From Rhabditophanes sp. KR3021 (taxonomy: Eukaryota > Nematoda > Chromadorea > Rhabditida > Alloionematidae), in the NCBI GenBank assembly GCA_963281155.1, contig CAUJLY010000004.1:4092001-4156000 (forward strand): 64,000 nucleotides of DNA. Direction: 5' to 3'. The translations under genes were made by a program, and so were the position numbers. The notes beneath the pieces are model-generated. The model did not search any database, was not told where the DNA came from, and saw only the letters and a program-made list of their open reading frames with translations. Below, piece by piece: positions 13,726 to 26,446 of the stretch; positions within the stretch are counted from its first letter, which is position 1, and every line of letters begins with the position of its first letter.

Positions 13726-15559
13726 ATACCATTTATTTTTATAAAATAAAACATCCTGATCTTTGATAATATGAGATAATATGTACTATTAATTATATTA
13801 AACCTACTTATAACCTTGTAGTTACTTTATCCATAACATATTTAATCTAAATATGATGTTTGTCTCAATGAACTTGTGTTTACAAAACAAACAATCGTTT
13901 TTTATTAATATATCACAGTCAATTTTCATTCCTGTCAGCATCAGCCATTTCAGCATCTTATGCAAAAATAACCAATCTTGATTGTCCAATTTTCTTTCTT
14001 ATGAAAATAAACAACTTAATCGGATCAATTCCAATAAGAGTATCATTTGTTTTTTAATCAGGTTTATAATACCTAATTTGTTTTGGTCATCTTCTGACAT
14101 ATCTACTAAATCTATGATGACCTCTTACGCAATGGCACCATTTACCAAAAATTAAAATTGATCAAAATGATAAATAATAAATAACAAAATTGTGCATTAA
14201 CTGTAGGTTTCTTATTTAATTAAATGTAAACACATATATTTTCCCTTTACCTAATTATTTTAATTACCTGTAATCATGCGAACTTATTTCTATTTGCATG
14301 TATGAATGTATATTTATAAATCAATTCATACCAAATTTCGATCTCACTTTTATCCCCAATGACCAATCCTAGACTTATATACTTACAACATATAAAATAA
14401 ATATTTATAATATCGGTACTGAGACATAAATACTCACAATTATAAATAGTAGGTGTATTTGATATTTTTTATTGTACAGAATAATTTTTGAGGTGATATT
14501 CAAAACAATAAAGATAGGTCATGTATCTCCATATTATCAACTCACGGTATGTTCTTTAAAAACGTATTATTAAATTACTTTATTTAAACCAATTCAACAC
14601 GCAAAAGTATATTTGTATCATATACCTTTGATATTATTTATAAATATTTAAATACTCCTTCAAAGTGATAGCAATCTTTTACTAAATAGTATTATTTATA
14701 TCAGACAATAATATTTTACAAAAGTGTCTAATTTTGAAATTGGTGCTACTCAAAAAATAATTAGCACACTAATATGTTGTGCAACGTCTTTAGTTGATAA
14801 AATCTTATTATTTTCAAACAATAGTTGTCAAAGTATATGTGTATTCTTATTAATTGTTGCCAAATTATACATTCTTATTAATTGTTGCCAAATTATACAT
14901 TCTTATTAATTGTTGTCAAGTTATACATTCGTTTATTAATAATTGTCAAAATACACATCTTTATTAATAGATCCCAAATTAAACGTCCTTATTAGTAGCC
15001 TAACTACACACCTTATTCATAGTTGTCAAATGATTCATTTGTTTATTAATAATTTTTCATATATTCACTTTTTACAGAGACTATTACAAACACACTTTAA
15101 TTAATAGTTATGTATAAATATGTGTGTATAATAAAATGGTGATAATTAAGTCATACCAAATATTGTTCTGGTATTCCCTTTTAAAATATTTCTCTTTAAT
15201 TTAAATTTGGGAAAAAATGATAGAGTGTGCTTATAAGGCATTTTTCTTATTTTAACACTTTTATAAGTGACATTATCACTTATTACTTGTTTAAGTGTAA
15301 ACAATATTGCAACTTTTAGAATATATTTGGTAAAGAAGCATTGATTTGCTTTAACAAACTACAATTGCTATACATCTTATATCAAATTAATGTATAACCA
15401 TAAACAGGTTTTCCTATAATTCCTATTCCATGAAAAAGTATATTTGTTGCCAGCTGTTTTTATGATACTTCTGTTATTTAATACATTTAATATATGATAG
15501 TAATGTTTATAGTATTATTAAATATTTGATGCCTTTTAGGTTCTTTTGTGATTAAGAGT
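13726..15559. other. gene-free AT-rich interval with a tandem repeat
   Basis: No coding region is supported. The interval contains a decaying minisatellite at about 14840-15055 (listed separately). A TTTTAG acceptor at 15540 lies just upstream of the next gene's ATG, suggesting a 5' UTR intron or trans-splice site. Confidence 0.5.
14840..15055. repeat. decaying 28-bp minisatellite
   Basis: Tandem copies of about 28 bp built on CTTATTAATTGTTGCC plus AAATTATACATT. The first two to three copies are near identical, and later copies diverge (TTGTCAAGTTATACATT, then TTGTCAAAATACACAT and so on), about seven copies in all. No gene overlaps it. Confidence 0.8.
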
Positions 15560-18500
15560 ATGGATTATGTGCACGTTGATCCACTTTCAAAGAAACCTGT
15601 TGAATTGTGGCAACGGTATTTAAAAGAAGGTAGAATTTGCAAAACAACAAGTACATTGAGGTATTTTTTGCGTAATAAAAGTTTAAATATTAGTATTTAG
15701 TCTCGATACGCCAATTTACGAAGATAAAGTCAGATTTGTTGCAATATCGGATACTCATGAAAAGTTGGACGAAGTTATTAAGCATATTCCAATTGGAGAT
15801 GTCTTGCTTCACTCAGGTTAGTAAATACAAACAGTAAAAGGAGGCAAACGAAACATTATGTATTTCAGGAGATTTTACGAATTATGGGGATATTGGAGAA
15901 ATAATTAAATTTAATGCAGAAATAGGCAAACTACCGCATAAATACAAAATTGTTATTGCCGGTAACCATGAGTTAGGATTTGAAGATGGAGAAATCATGA
16001 CAAAAAGACAAACACAGACTCTAAGTATGCTAGGAATGAAAAAACCTTACGAACTTTTGACGAATTGCATTTATCTCTGTGATAGAGAGGTCGAAGTAAG
16101 TTATTTTATCTATTACACATAAATTATTTATCCAATATTTACAGGTTTTTGGAATAAAAGGTATGTATTTATTAGTGATCATCATATTTCAATAAAGTTA
16201 AAAAGGTGTCGTAAGCCTAATCTTATTGATTTATTGTCTAATTTGACCATTTAATAATATAATTATTTTAAGTTTATGGATCTCCATGGCACCCCATGCC
16301 CGGTAAATTTTTTCCTGATGTCCTTGACTAATTTTATTCTTATTTTAGGTAATTTTAAAGGAATCAAAAAAGATAATCAATATCAAATGTTTATTTAAAA
16401 AGGGAAAAATTTATTAAAATTAGACACAATGTTACTTAATAGCGGTTGAAATTTCATGCATGTTATCAGAGCAATACTTGATATTGTCTCAACAATTATT
16501 TGGTGTTTCTTCCATTTTACAACATTTGATTGGCCAGAAGAGTCAATGTTGTCACGGCATGCTGAAGGTTCATAATAACTGAGTACTCAAGAGCCAAGGC
16601 TTCATTTTCAGTTAACTCATCAATCGAAACTGGAACCATCTGTCTCTCATATTTGAAGCTATCCATGGGCGATGTATTCTTGTCATTTAGAGGAATGAAT
16701 CTGGAATAACGACATTTAGCTTTGCTAATGTGATTATTAAATCTAGTTCCACGTTTCCGAAAACATCCCATAAAAGATTGGTCTGATCAAAAGTTAACAC
16801 CTTAACATCCATTTGTAGAGACAGATCGAGCAAGTTATAGATACTCTGTTCACCATTTGCAGCATTACAGAACTTTGCATTCCTTAATCCATCCTTTGGT
16901 CTCTGTCACAATCTTTTAAAAGATAGAAGTCTTTCTTTCTTAAAAGTCTCATCAATCTCACTTCTCATCTGGTTACGTATTCTTTCCTTCACATGGTATG
17001 ACCAATTAATAGGATTGTTGAATCTGCTACCACAACTTGCACACTCATACATGAGCTTCTTCACAATAAAATAAGATTCACTGTTAGGATTTAGAGTTGG
17101 TTTCATTTGATAAGGTTGATGATCATCCAAAAGAAGTTGATAAAGTAGTCTCTTAACTTCTGCAGAACTTCAGGATATACAAACATGGCCAACAGCAAAG
17201 TTGGCTCTGTACCACAATTATTTATTTTTGGACGACTTTTACTGATAGCATGTTCCATAGGTAAGGCCATTTTTTTAGGAAATTTATTCTTTGAGTAAAC
17301 CATCTGCCCACCACTTTCCTCTTTGAACTCAGCAAACGTTTCTTCCTTTATTGTCACATGTCCCGTATTTTCCATAGTAAGTGATACATATTTGATATGT
17401 TCTTCAAACCGAGTTATTGGTCCTTTATCTATTGATACGTTGAAAACACCCCAACATATTTCGGTCTTTTGGCTTTGTTTCTTCTACATAAACATGAGTG
17501 TTTTGGGAAGACTTTTCAATTGCCTAAAGATATATCAATTTGTTTGTACATTTAAACTTACCTCAGCTTTCCTGAATTGCGTCCAATAAACTCTATGGCT
17601 TCATCATTTTGTTCTTCAATCATCTCAATTTCCTTCCAAAATCTTTCACCAATTAATTACTTGGATAAGTCTTTTAGTTATTCATTCAGCTCAACTGATT
17701 GCATTCTTATTTATTTACAGCATCTTTCATTAGGGTGATCTTTTGAAAAGAAACTAACATTGTAAAAAAGCAATGATCAGAGTAGTTTAGGCCTTCAGTT
17801 TCGATATCCTTCAATTGCTCCAATATGTTTACAACCAATTTAGCAATCACTCATTTTCGTCCTTCTCAGCGATTACTTTATAACCCAATTTACTGTCGTG
17901 TGTTAGCGATCCATAAGAGATGTTATATTTTGGTTTAATATGACGGTTATAAAAGTATTTTAAAGTACAATCATTTTTAAATAACAAACTTAAAAAATAG
18001 TGAGTGTCCCATATTCTTTCATTTTTCTATAATTTGCCAAGAATTGTTTTCTTGATGGAATCCCAGTACTCCTACCTGATTGCAATAAAATATCATATCT
18101 CCCTTCCTCATAATTTTGTTTACCTTTCACAGGCTCTTTAAGATGTTGAATCATTCCTTCAACTTCTCGTCAAACATAATACGGAAATCAGCATCTTCAT
18201 AATACCTTTTAATAACTCCAAAGTATCGACAATAATCAATTGACATGAAAAGCGATTTTAGGCCAGGACTATTATGAGTTAGAACATTTTAATATTGCAT
18301 GAGGGTCACAGAAAGAATCGTTATATTTGCTGATAGGAACTCCATATTCACGAACCTTTTCAAAGTAGTAATTGTTATACTTTTTAGCCTCATCGTGACT
18401 ATAACTTTTAATTTTATCAAATTGACGGATATTTATAAAGATCAAGCTAGTTTTAACATTAAGTAAAAAACGTCTGCAATCAGTATCTTCTTTAAATATT

Positions 18501-19048
18501 TGATTCAAATTTATTTTCTAATAGACATAAAATTGAATTGTCGAGGGCGACGTAATACACAAAATGACATTTATTTTGCATGCATTTATTCAAAAAATGT
18601 ATGCTGCAATTTTTAAAATTTTGTGTGCGTATATATTTAAAATGAAATAATGACTCAATTTATTTAATCCCATCCAGGTTATAGTTTTTACAGAGGTAGA
18701 GGACAACCTATTTTGCACAAATGGAATCAAATACCAACGGGAATAGATATTTTAATGACTCATACACCTCCCCTTGGACACGGAGATTTAAATACATGGA
18801 ATAGATGCGACGGTATATTAGCCGGGTGTGCTGAATTGCTGAATACAGTCGAAACTAGAATTAAGCCGAAATTCCATTGTTTTGGGCATATTCATGCATG
18901 TCGTGGAATAACAACAAACAATGAAACCATATTTATTAATTCTGCTATTTGTGATCATAAATTAAACGCATGCTATGAGCCAATTATTTTTGATTTACCA
19001 TTACCACGATATATGACGAAAACAGAATGGTTATCGAAAGCCAATTGA
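15560..19048 (+). CDS. MPPED: MPPED-type metallophosphoesterase
   Basis: Six exons, 15560..15660, 15701..15816, 15869..16095, 16145..16160, 16273..16302 and 18678..19048, total 861 nt and 286 residues. The protein belongs to the MPPED1/MPPED2 (UPF0046) phosphodiesterases, which use two metals to hydrolyse cyclic nucleotides or phosphodiesters. Visible metal-site motifs in order: SDTH (residues 50-53), LLHSGDFT, IAGNHE, ILMTHTPPLG and FGHIH. YGSPWHP is a family signature. Exons 4 and 5 are microexons of 16 and 30 nt. The last intron is 2375 bp and contains an antisense coding relic. A second acceptor at 16348 would make a 46-bp intron and a short alternative end lacking the last metal ligands. 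Poly(A) signal near 19092. Confidence 0.92.
16517..18508 (-). pseudogene. decayed antisense coding relic in MPPED intron
   Basis: Within the 2.4-kb MPPED intron the minus strand holds successive open segments at 18272..18508, 17103..17375, 16906..17130 and 16517..16771. They are separated by frameshifts and stops and have no convincing splice sites. Base composition is more gene-like than the surrounding intron. One segment has CASCGSRF followed by a His 12 residues on, resembling half a C2H2 finger without its last ligand. Between the open frames other frames read well for 20-40 codons, as expected of a gene that has lost bases. I do not recognise the parent gene. The last segment (FIPLNDKN to LLANQML) weakly resembles the relics at 24036 and 42012. 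Confidence 0.55.
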
Positions 19049-21022
19049 TTAATATGTATCTTTTGTTAGTAAAATGATTCTTTTATTGTAAAATAAACTT
19101 TTTAAATCAGAGGAGTTCAATTTAATATGGACTGATGTTCTGTATCTAAAAATAATAACTGCCCAGAAATTTAATTGTAGATAATCATTTGAAGCTACGT
19201 TTGTTAAAGTGGATTATAAGATTGCAAAAGATAATAAGATTACTCAAAATTAATAAAAATTGCGTTTTTGCTATAATATTTAAGCGTATTAAGGGTAGAC
19301 TATCCATGAATTATGCAAATAAGTAATAACTAGCAGACACAAATTACTATCGAAGAACATAAAAATAATTTCGTGGCTTACATAGTTTCAATAGTAATGA
19401 ATTGAAACTGTAAAAACAAATATTGTTCTTATTGAAAGTCGGCTTTGCAATTCTTGTATCTTGAAACTAACAGAGGAACATTTTATTAGGTTTACTAATT
19501 GCGTTTTTTTAAAAATGAGAGACAAGTCAATTTGGAAGTGCATTAAAAGTAGCTTTTAAGTTGATAAAGGGCAAATTAATTGGTAATAAAAATTTTGTGT
19601 TAGTTATTGAGATTCTGTAATCAAATGCAAACATAAAAATCAAAATCACACAATTTTGAATTATATTATGATTGTAAAATAAGTTAGCAACACTATTCAT
19701 ACTTGTATTGCACAATGAAACGAGCGCTGCTTAAAACCTTTAAACTTATACCTAACATTTTTTTATGTTGTTTGAATATGGATTCGATATTTATAACCGA
19801 TTGTTCCTTTCGCAAAAATTATTTATTCTTGTTAAATAATTAATGTCATAATAAACAATGGAAAATTATTGCTAACTTTGTCAATAGTTTGATCACAATG
19901 ATCACTTTTTAATATGGACTGATTTTTAGGAATTTTGATGACCATGACCGTAAAGAATATACAATCAGTACAAGTAAACCATGCATTTGCACATAATATA
20001 ATATGATAAGACAATATACTTCATGTTTTGTAAAATGTGTCATTCGTCATTCTTAATCCTTTTTATATACATAAATTTCCCTATATTCGCATCCAAATCT
20101 TTTTATACTTTTATTCATTTTAAACAATTAAACATGAGGTGATTTAAATACAAAAAGTGTGATATTTATGTCTTAATTGGTGTCTTTTAATCATTAATGA
20201 TTATGACTATATAAATGTGTTAATGTGCTAATGTGCTTGAATCAGGCGTATTCTTATCTTTTTTTTAAATAAAATAGTTATTAACCAATTTCCGACACAT
20301 GTTACAAAAAGTAATCAAACAAAAAAGGTAGTCAATAGAAAAGGTATTATTGTAGATAAGATTCTGATCCTCAATTAAACCTATTTTTATTTTATTCTTT
20401 TACTTTCTTACTGCATAAAATGTATATAAATATATACTAAATATGTCCGGTATTGTCTATTTTTATTAAAGTTAAGTAAAAACTATACAGAAGTATGAAG
20501 TTGATTATTTGAAATCGCGTTGGTCAATCGACTGTCATTTATCTGGTTTATTTCCTTAGTGTGCGAAGATAATCCCTTCAGATATATCTCTCCAGTCATC
20601 GATTATTACTCACTTCACAAAAATTTATATATGCACAAATTAATCATTTGGAATAAATTAGTGTTATCATGATTATGGTGTCATTTTAAGATAATAAGCA
20701 TATATCAGTTTTTACAAAAGGCGTATTTCCATTTCCAATTTTTTCGGACATTTTGTCATAAAATTTATGCTTGAAATCAACAAATTCTGTGTACGACAAG
20801 CACATATATGATAAATTATTAGATGCTTTCATTACTCATACAATTAATTCCTTTGACGAAAATATTTTTCATAATATTTTCTTCTAAACAAACAACCTTC
20901 AAACTTTTTCACCCGTTAAACATATGATTCAAAAAGACTCTTTGCATGTATTTTAAAAATATAATTTAACTACGTTAGTCATTTTTCTTTAAAACATTTA
21001 TTATCATTAAAGTTCCAATAAT
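19049..21022. other. gene-free interval
   Basis: AT-rich sequence between MPPED and the Spinster-like gene. It contains the MPPED 3' end. I found no exon, RNA or repeat that I can support. Confidence 0.45.
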
Positions 21023-22815
21023 ATGTCTTCTGATAATTTCAGTTTATATAAAATGAAAATCGCGGATAGTTCTCAAATTGGAGTGCCTGCTTCCACCAAG
21101 TTAACGGGAATAAAAGCTTACATAACAATAGCTGTATTAAGTGCAATTAATATGCTTGTTTATATGGATCGTTATACCGTTGCAGGGATTTTGACAAAAA
21201 TACAGAAATATTATTCACTTGACGATTCAGAAGCGGGTCAGTTATTAATTATTGCTCATCCAATAAAAATGAAAATATCTAATTTAGGTCTATTGCAAAC
21301 TACTTTTCTTGTATTTTACATGATATCGTCACCTATAAGCGGTTACTTAGGAGATCGTTACAATAGAAAATACATAATGACTTTGGGTCTTATTGTGTGG
21401 GTAATTAGTGTATTTACTTCCACATTTTTCAATAAAAACGTGAGTAAATTCACATAGAAACAAATTGACAATTATTTCAGGCCTTCATTGGGTTTCTACT
21501 GGTTAGAAATTTCGGAATGGGGTTTGGAGAAGCAACGATTGCGGTTATTGCTCCAACACTAATAGCCGATCTTTTCAATAAAAAGCTAAGGAGTAAAGCT
21601 CTAATGATCTTTTATTTTGCAACACCAGTAGGTAAGAACTACCAGGTTATATAATTTATTCACACAAATCTTAATTTATTTGTTTTATCTTTTAATTCTA
21701 TCCTTTTTTACAGGCAGTGGTTTGGGTTATATGACCGGGTCATTCTTTTCAAGTTTATTCGGATCTTGGGAGTGGGGTTTACGCATAACTCCGTTATTGG
21801 GAATATTATGCATTGTATTAATTATTTTTGTTTTGGAAGAACCAGAAAGAGGGCAATCAGAAAAAGAACTTATCCAGGACGATACTATTCAAGAAAAGAA
21901 ATCTACATACTGGAAAGACTTTAAATATCTATGCGGCATTAAAACTTATATTTTTGCAACACTAGGTTCTGCAACATGCCTTTACGTTGTTGGATCATTA
22001 AGTTTCTTTGCACCAACTGCAATTGAATATTATCATGCCGTGCAAAAAGGTTATAAAAGTCTAGATGAAATGCCTAATGACGATAAAAATGAGATTTCAT
22101 TTATTTTTGGAGCATTAACTTGCGGAGGGGGACTTGCAGGAGTTACTTTAGGTGGATTGATTTCAATGTGGTGGAAAAATGGACAATATTTTTTCCCAAA
22201 AAGCAATAAAGCAGATGCTCTCGTTTGTGCATTTGGCTCTCTTTTTTCAATGCCTTTCTTATACATGACCTTTGGGCTTATTCAAGTTTCCAGTTTAGTG
22301 ACTTATGTATGTTATCATCTTTACTTAATGCTAATTGCTTTATTACTTGATTACAGACGATGATTTTTTTTACGGTATTCTTTTTATGTGCAAATACAAG
22401 TGTCATTTGTGACATGACATTAGTAAGTTTTTTCATGTCTCGGCGCCATTTTTAATCCTATTAATTATTGTAGAGCATAATTGTACCTGGCCGTCGTTCA
22501 ATTGCCTATTCCTGGCAAATACTTATCAGTCATTTACTTGGAGATTGTTCCGGCCCATATTTAATAGGCTTAATAAGTGATTGGGTCCGTGGAAAAGAAA
22601 CATCGCCCAAAGCACACTTCGATTCTCTAAAAACAGCATTTTACGTGGCTCAAGGATATTTACTCATTAGTTTTATTACTTTCGGAGTTTCTTCCTTGTA
22701 TGTTACTGGAGATAAGGAAAAGTATGAACGTGATTGCGGAATGCTTCTTGACGAACAAAATCAAAAAAACATAGAAATTAAAGTATTTTCAAAAAGTATA
22801 GAAGATGCTAAATAA
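21023..22815 (+). CDS. SPNS: Spinster-like MFS transporter
   Basis: Exons 21023..21236, 21288..21439, 21481..21631, 21714..22306, 22357..22422 and 22474..22815. The family exports sphingosine-1-phosphate or lysolipids, often from lysosomes, through 12 membrane helices. Signatures in order: MLVYMDRYTVAGIL in helix 1, GYLGDRYNRKYIM (MFS motif A), FGEATIAVIAPTLIADLF, VGSGLGYMTGSF, and SHLLGDCSGPYLIGLISD near the C-terminus. The 51-bp intron 21237..21287 is a multiple of three with no stop, so unspliced reading adds 17 residues; its removal restores DDSEAGLLQTTF, which matches the family. The C-terminal tail is short and charged. Substrate cannot be told from the sequence. Confidence 0.92.
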
Positions 22816-23400
22816 CAAGGCTATATTATGTAAATAGTTTTAAATTAAAATATAGTATTTTAAATAACTAGCTAAATCTGTGGCGAAGCCACAATGCGCC
22901 TATTAAAAGAATAATTATGACTAAGGACTCTTATCAATATACTTTTTTATGCTTCTTTTCATGTATATAAAGGTGCCAATAATAACTTATTTTGTATACA
23001 TCTATTATTTTGATAAAAAATGTGATTAGAAATAATATTTTTTGTTTTTCTAAACAGTCTCCACTGACAACTCAAACAAGCAGTGCTGGAAAAACATTCT
23101 TATTATTTTCTTTTCAACCAGCTAAAGTTTGAAAGAAATGGACTTTTGTATTTTTCTTAATTTCCAAAAAATATCACTTTATCAAGGATCTTTCTTTATC
23201 ATGCCTGTAGTCGCCAAACGACTTATCAAAATAAACAAAGGAAAAACCGTTCTTTTTATTCGTAGATATTTCCAATGGCTATAAAATGAAAACAATTGGC
23301 CATGTTTATCAAAAAAAGTGGTGAGGACGCATACTAAATTCCAAATATGTTTATTTCTAACGAATAAATGATTAAATTCACTAATTATAAAAATTAAAGC
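22816..23400. other. interval between convergent genes, with dispersed repeat
   Basis: About 585 bp between the convergent transporter and N-acetyltransferase genes. It holds one copy of a roughly 105-bp dispersed repeat (22877..22980). Nothing else was recognised. Confidence 0.5.
22877..22980 (+). repeat. dispersed ~105-bp repeat, copy 1
   Basis: Begins TCTGTGGCGAAGCCAC, where GTGGC/GCCAC can form a small hairpin, and ends TATATAAAGGTGCCAA. A diverged copy in the same orientation lies at 60410..60512, sharing CTATTAAA, AATTATGA, GACTCTTAT, ACTTTTTT and ATATAAAGGTGCCAA in the same order. No coding frame is conserved, so a short non-autonomous element or an ncRNA-derived repeat is more likely than a gene. 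Confidence 0.75.
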
Positions 23401-24940
23401 TTATAGTTTTTTAAAGTTTAATTGAATTCTATCAGTACCATCTAGACAATTAAAAATTTGTTGTCCATTCGAATCTAACCAATCCTTATGGAAAACTTCA
23501 TAAAGGACACTAAAGCCTAGTTTTTTAAACAGTTGTTGAGATTTGTAAGCAGATGTTTCGGTTATTACAGCTTGAAACTTTGCTTTGTCAATCTTTTGAA
23601 TCGTGTGGAGAATGAGGTGGGTTGCTAAATTTTTTCTTGCATGGGTTGAAGAAACTGACAAAAATACACAATTGATAACATTGTTTATTTGACTTGGGAT
23701 ATCTTCCCACATATGCTCCTCTAATTTATTGAGTAAAGCCACGATTTTATCAGTTTTCTCAGCTTTCTCCTTTATGTTACTGTTATAAAGAAATTTTTCC
23801 TCTTTCTCTTTGCCACTTAAATCCGCAGGTGGTCTATTAATAATAGTTGACATGCATATCTATGCCGGTAATTAAAGTAATAATTATTATTGTATTGAAT
23901 ATTTTGTATATTTTAATAATTATGTTAAATTATGTATATTTTCCCCAAAGACTGTACCTTGGACCATTCGTAATGTGCCTATCTATACATATTAATAAAA
24001 ATGACTTCGGCCTTACTTTTATACTATATTAGCATCATGAATAAACTTGACAAAATGAATTTGGCTGAGATGCAAAAATCTGGTGTGCCTAGGAAAAAGT
24101 ATGCTGTCTATTTATTCAACAATCCTTTAACATGAATTGAAAGTTGCTGAACTTACCAAAAAGCATGTCTTGTATGCAGCCAAAACTACAAATTGAAGAA
24201 TGGATATGCATGTGGTTGATTACAATAGATTTGATAAGTAGACGTTTTGTTTAACAGAAGCAAAAGACCATGCACAAAACTTTCCGTGTTGACAAGGAAA
24301 TCATTGTTCTCAAAAAGACTTATGCCTCAAATGAGCATGCTGAGAATGTGGAGGTCAATCCTATTGAGTACTTTAGAGATGTAGTAATAAATAGTGACTC
24401 TGGAGAGTCATCTTATGAAATAGTATCTCTAGTGTTTCCAGAGAAGAAAGATAAAGTTGCTAAAGTGCTATTTCAAGACATTTTAGACGTGGTGAGCTTT
24501 CCTTTTTAAGCCCAAAGAATGAAATTGAAGAGGAATATATTTAATTTTATACCATCTAATTTCCCTCCCATTTTCATCTAATAAATGTTTGAATTCTATT
24601 TCATAGCTTAATATTTTTTCAACTAAATGCCTGCAATACCTTTAGCAAATTAAATATTAACGCGAGCATATGACATGTTTTTAATTTTTAAACTATTGTA
24701 TAAGCGAAAACTCACCGCCGCAATACTTCCATCGTCAACGTATCTGGATAAATAACTAATGTTATCTTTGAGACAGCTATCAACAAGTCCACCGAAGAAG
24801 GGTAAACCTTCGTTTTTTTCTAATTGCAGGGAAGCATTCAAAGGTTCATTTAATAAAAAATCTGATAGTAAGAAATCAAGAATTTCCTGTCTGTGTTCAG
24901 GAGAAGCTTCGACGATAATATATTTATCACTTAAAGACAT
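23401..24940 (-). CDS. arylalkylamine-type GNAT N-acetyltransferase
   Basis: Exons 24716..24940 (75 codons) and 23401..23859 (152 codons plus stop) join in phase 0 and give 227 residues. The N-terminal half (IIVEASPEHRQEILDFLLSD, then DDGSIAA) and the C-terminal half (ISLV-like strand CVFLSVSSTHARKNLATHLI, then AYKSQQLFKKLGFSV) follow the GNAT layout of insect and nematode dopamine/arylalkylamine N-acetyltransferases. The acetyl-CoA loop ARKNLA departs from the usual Q/R-x-x-G-x-G/A, so substrate and activity are uncertain. The donor GCG|GTGAGT is strong; the acceptor at 23860 (CCGGCATAG) was chosen because it restores the SIAA-x6-INRPP spacing. The 856-bp intron contains an antisense relic. 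Confidence 0.75.
24036..24509 (+). pseudogene. antisense coding relic in N-acetyltransferase intron
   Basis: A degenerate coding stretch on the plus strand inside the intron of the minus-strand acetyltransferase. It starts with MNKLDKMNLAEMQKSGVPRK, breaks by frameshift after LFNNPLT, continues as VAELTKKHVLYAAKTTN, hits stops, then reads open from 24270 as a 79-codon block with EIIVLKKTYAS and AENVEVNPIEYFRD. The parts line up in the same order with the relic at 42012..43200 (ELIDQYMPHILYVT, LIVIKKEYPS, AENVENIPINALR). I do not know the parent family. Confidence 0.55.
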
Positions 24941-26446
24941 GTCTAAAATTGAGAATAATTAGTGAAAGTTAGTCTATACATTTGTGAATGTAAAAATGAA
25001 ATGTCACGATTAGTAGACAGAGAATGAATATTCACAAACTAGATAAATACGCACATACTCAAAGCAAATAATTATAATTATAACTATGTATTTTTGAATA
25101 TGAAAATAACTGGAAAACTATCATTGTTAAATAACTAATTAAATCCTTGGTATTTGGAGGTTACAATAATTCGTGCAATGTTTTGTCCAAATGCAATATG
25201 TTTTAATTTTTTGGTATAAAAGCAATCCTGTTGCTTTTAAGGGAAATAGTTTTTAGGTTTAGGAATGAAATGAAGCACATACTGAAATAATGCAACAATT
25301 GCCAAGGGTAGAGTGTATATTGATCGTGTAAAAGAAAATGTGGGTTTAAACTTATTTCGAAAGTTGGGAATGCTCATTCTATATAAATTGGATTAAATGC
25401 AAATCTTTGACTTTCAAAATGCACAGCGTGAGTCTTTAAGTAACTTTTCTATTTAAAGAAAAATTGTAACGTATTTTAAAACCATATGCAAACAAAATTC
25501 GTAACTTTATGTGAATATGTATAAAAGGATAGAGTAAATTTCAGCAATCATTAAATATATCAAGTTCCTAACTAAAATATGGTATTTAATTTAATTTTAC
25601 ATGAAAGAACAAAATTTGTTCAAAAAATTCACGTTTTTCCTCAGAATAATTCATTTCAATATGGAAACATTTTGTTACGCCAAAATGTAAATATCAACTT
25701 GACTTTATTTTTAGAAAACGATTATAGAAAACTTGAGGATAAAGGACAAATACAGACCTTCTGAATAATTTATAATCATGTGTTGCGAAGCTATTAATAT
25801 TTAAAATGTTGTAAGGATTTTATCATTGACAACAGTTACACTATTACTAATATGTGTGAAGCTAATTTGTGTATGTCTAAATTGTTAATCAAAGCACATA
25901 ATCATAAGTGCATTTTTTGATGTTAATAAATCTTCAAATGATCACCGGACAAAAGTTTGATTTTGAAGCATGAGGACATGTATCAGTGTATAAATATCAT
26001 ATCAGGAAAATTTTGTAAAATTGGCATTTGTATTTAGTTGATAAGCGGCTTGTTTCATCCTACATTTCCGTTAAACCTTGGCTTTTATTGTTACAAATCC
26101 AGTTTTACTACTTTTTTTATTTTGTTATTAATGATTACGCACATTAAAAAAGTACACCCGAAATAAAGCATAAAAAGAATGTTTAAAATTATCATTTAAT
26201 GACTTTACTATTGAAACGAAATCATAAATATATGTGTTAGTTTTTGATTTGCATCAAAAAATTTGGTTAAACGTGATGCCAAGCAGTTTAGGATTATTCT
26301 TTATGCATTTCATGTTGAAATTAATTAATTCATTTTCAGTGTTACTCCTATATACACTTCATTTGATGTGTATTTTTTGAATGTCTTGGAAAGAATTGTT
26401 AGGGTAGACATTGGAATATGTATTTATGTAATTCAAATATTTCCAA
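24941..26446. other. gene-poor interval, one doubtful small frame
   Basis: No secure gene. A TATAAAAGG sequence near 25520 stands about 60 bp before a 61-codon open frame (25579..25764, MVFNLILHERTKFVQKIH...) that resembles nothing I know. The rest is AT-rich spacer leading to the TSEN2 start. Confidence 0.35.

Noticed and set aside
16906..17130. Identification of the MPPED-intron relic as a Pcf11-type or C2H2 zinc-finger gene
   Set aside because: Only CxxC plus one His is visible and the second ligand is missing; the resemblance is too weak to name a parent.
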